The translations under genes and the position numbers were made by a program. Below, piece by piece: positions 59,502 to 60,018 of a stretch of DNA of 60,018 nt (position 1 is the stretch's first letter; each line of letters opens with the position of its first letter). Under the pieces are notes generated by a model, which did no database searches, had not been told where the DNA came from, and was given only the letters and a program-made list of their open reading frames with translations. This DNA comes from 66-474 sp036279975 (GTDB lineage: Bacteria; Pseudomonadota; Gammaproteobacteria; Xanthomonadales; Rhodanobacteraceae): the NCBI GenBank assembly GCA_036279975.1, contig DASURP010000014.1, positions 1 through 60,018 of the forward strand, given 5' to 3'.

Positions 59502-60018
59502 CCGCGAACAACTCGGGTTGCGCCTCGAAACTGTCGCGGTCGACGAAACCGGCCACGCCCACGCCGACCAGCCGATAGCGCGTGCGCGGCGGCAGGTTCA
59601 CCCGCGCGCGCAACGCGCAGGCGATTTCGGCCAGCGAACGCGCCGACGCGGGGCGTTCGGCGGGCGTGACGGTTCGCGTAAGGATGCGGAAATCCGCGGT
59701 CTTCAACTTCAATACCACGCTGCGCGCGATGCGCCCATGCGGACCGTGGGCCTCGCGCTCGCACGCCGCCCACGTCTTGCCGGCAAGCCGCTCGATATGC
59801 GGCGCGAGTTCGTCGAGCGTCAGGTCGTGCTCGAAGGTGTCCTCGGATGAAATCTGCAGGGTCGGGCGATCCGGTGCCACGGGCCGCTCGTCGATGCCCA
59901 GCGACAACTCGTGCAGGCGCCGCCCGTAACGACCAAAGCGCTGCTCCAGTACGTTCGCGTCGAAGGCGCGCAAGTCGGTGACGATCGCGATGCCGAGTTC
60001 CGCGAGCTTGCGCTGCAT
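59494..60018 (-). CDS. dinB: DNA polymerase IV, C-terminal fragment
   Basis: Only the last ~174 residues are in the window; the frame runs off the right edge. They cover part of the thumb (KLAELGIAIVTDLRAFDANVLEQRFGRYGRRLHELSLGID) and the little-finger domain (ISSEDTFEHDLTLDELAPHIERLAGKTW, VVLKLKTADFRILTRT, RYRLVGVGVAGF). This is the Y-family translesion polymerase; the catalytic palm lies outside. It converges with the DinB-family gene. Confidence 0.9.
   Translation of the reverse strand: MQRKLAELGIAIVTDLRAFDANVLEQRFGRYGRRLHELSLGIDERPVAPDRPTLQISSEDTFEHDLTLDELAPHIERLAGKTWAACEREAHGPHGRIARSVVLKLKTADFRILTRTVTPAERPASARSLAEIACALRARVNLPPRTRYRLVGVGVAGFVDRDSFEAQPELFADT

Noticed and set aside
58963..60018. 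Two neighbouring dinB genes as a duplication
   Set aside because: The DinB-family four-helix protein and DNA polymerase IV only share a name; their sequences are unrelated.

Overview
The window is about two thirds G+C and densely coded, and the gene set points to a gammaproteobacterium of the Xanthomonadales (Xanthomonadaceae/Rhodanobacteraceae type). The clues are a xanthomonadin/aryl-polyene-like pigment cluster, dispersed palindromic repeats of the kind common in that order, a hemD-hemX-hemY set, and a dihydrolipoamide dehydrogenase carrying its own lipoyl domain. This assignment is inference. No rRNA, tRNA, insertion sequence, phage gene or CRISPR array was seen.

Layout. 1-4250: end of an M28 peptidase, a VOC protein, an RhlE-type helicase, hemF and a small secreted protein. 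4362-17634: the pigment-type island in three transcription units. A forward unit holds a ketosynthase, a chain-length-factor-like protein, a glycosyltransferase and a flavin halogenase-like enzyme. A reverse unit holds a membrane protein, two hotdog dehydratases, an acyltransferase, a LolA-like protein, an MMPL/RND exporter and a ketoreductase. A second forward unit holds another halogenase-like flavoprotein and an alpha/beta hydrolase. No acyl carrier protein or aryl-activating ligase is present. 17650-20167: a reverse HD-GYP/EAL cyclic-di-GMP pair. 20346-25200: pirin, cis-prenyltransferase, MtfA-type peptidase, hemB and an SPFH-like protein. 25382-27818: rsmG-parA-parB, usually near the replication origin. 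28068-33663: glycosyltransferase, rhodanese, lipoprotein, thioesterase, hemD-hemX-hemY. 33674-41792: DUF2845 protein, a thioesterase that reads into rmuC, folE, an MFS exporter, small proteins, a broken nnrU and a TANGO2-like protein. 42145-50687: envC-ctpA, a second MFS transporter, a LysR regulator facing a small protein and an EamA exporter with duplicated promoter and N-terminus, and a lipoprotein. 50730-55481: an ABC ATPase and a giant ABC permease/M1 peptidase fusion. 55662-58960: pyruvate dehydrogenase E2 and E3. 58963-60018: a DinB-family protein and the end of DNA polymerase IV.

The most striking structure is the repeat content. At least five palindromic families lie between genes, and two of them have entered coding sequence. 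One lies in the same orientation and reading frame in the interdomain linkers of both E2 and E3. Another has removed the natural stop of a thioesterase, so its frame now runs about 240 bp into rmuC. The other main highlight is the LysR-small protein-EamA locus, where a palindromic site TCAA-N7-TTGA and the following promoter and N-terminal codons are repeated without a gap exactly 570 bp apart.
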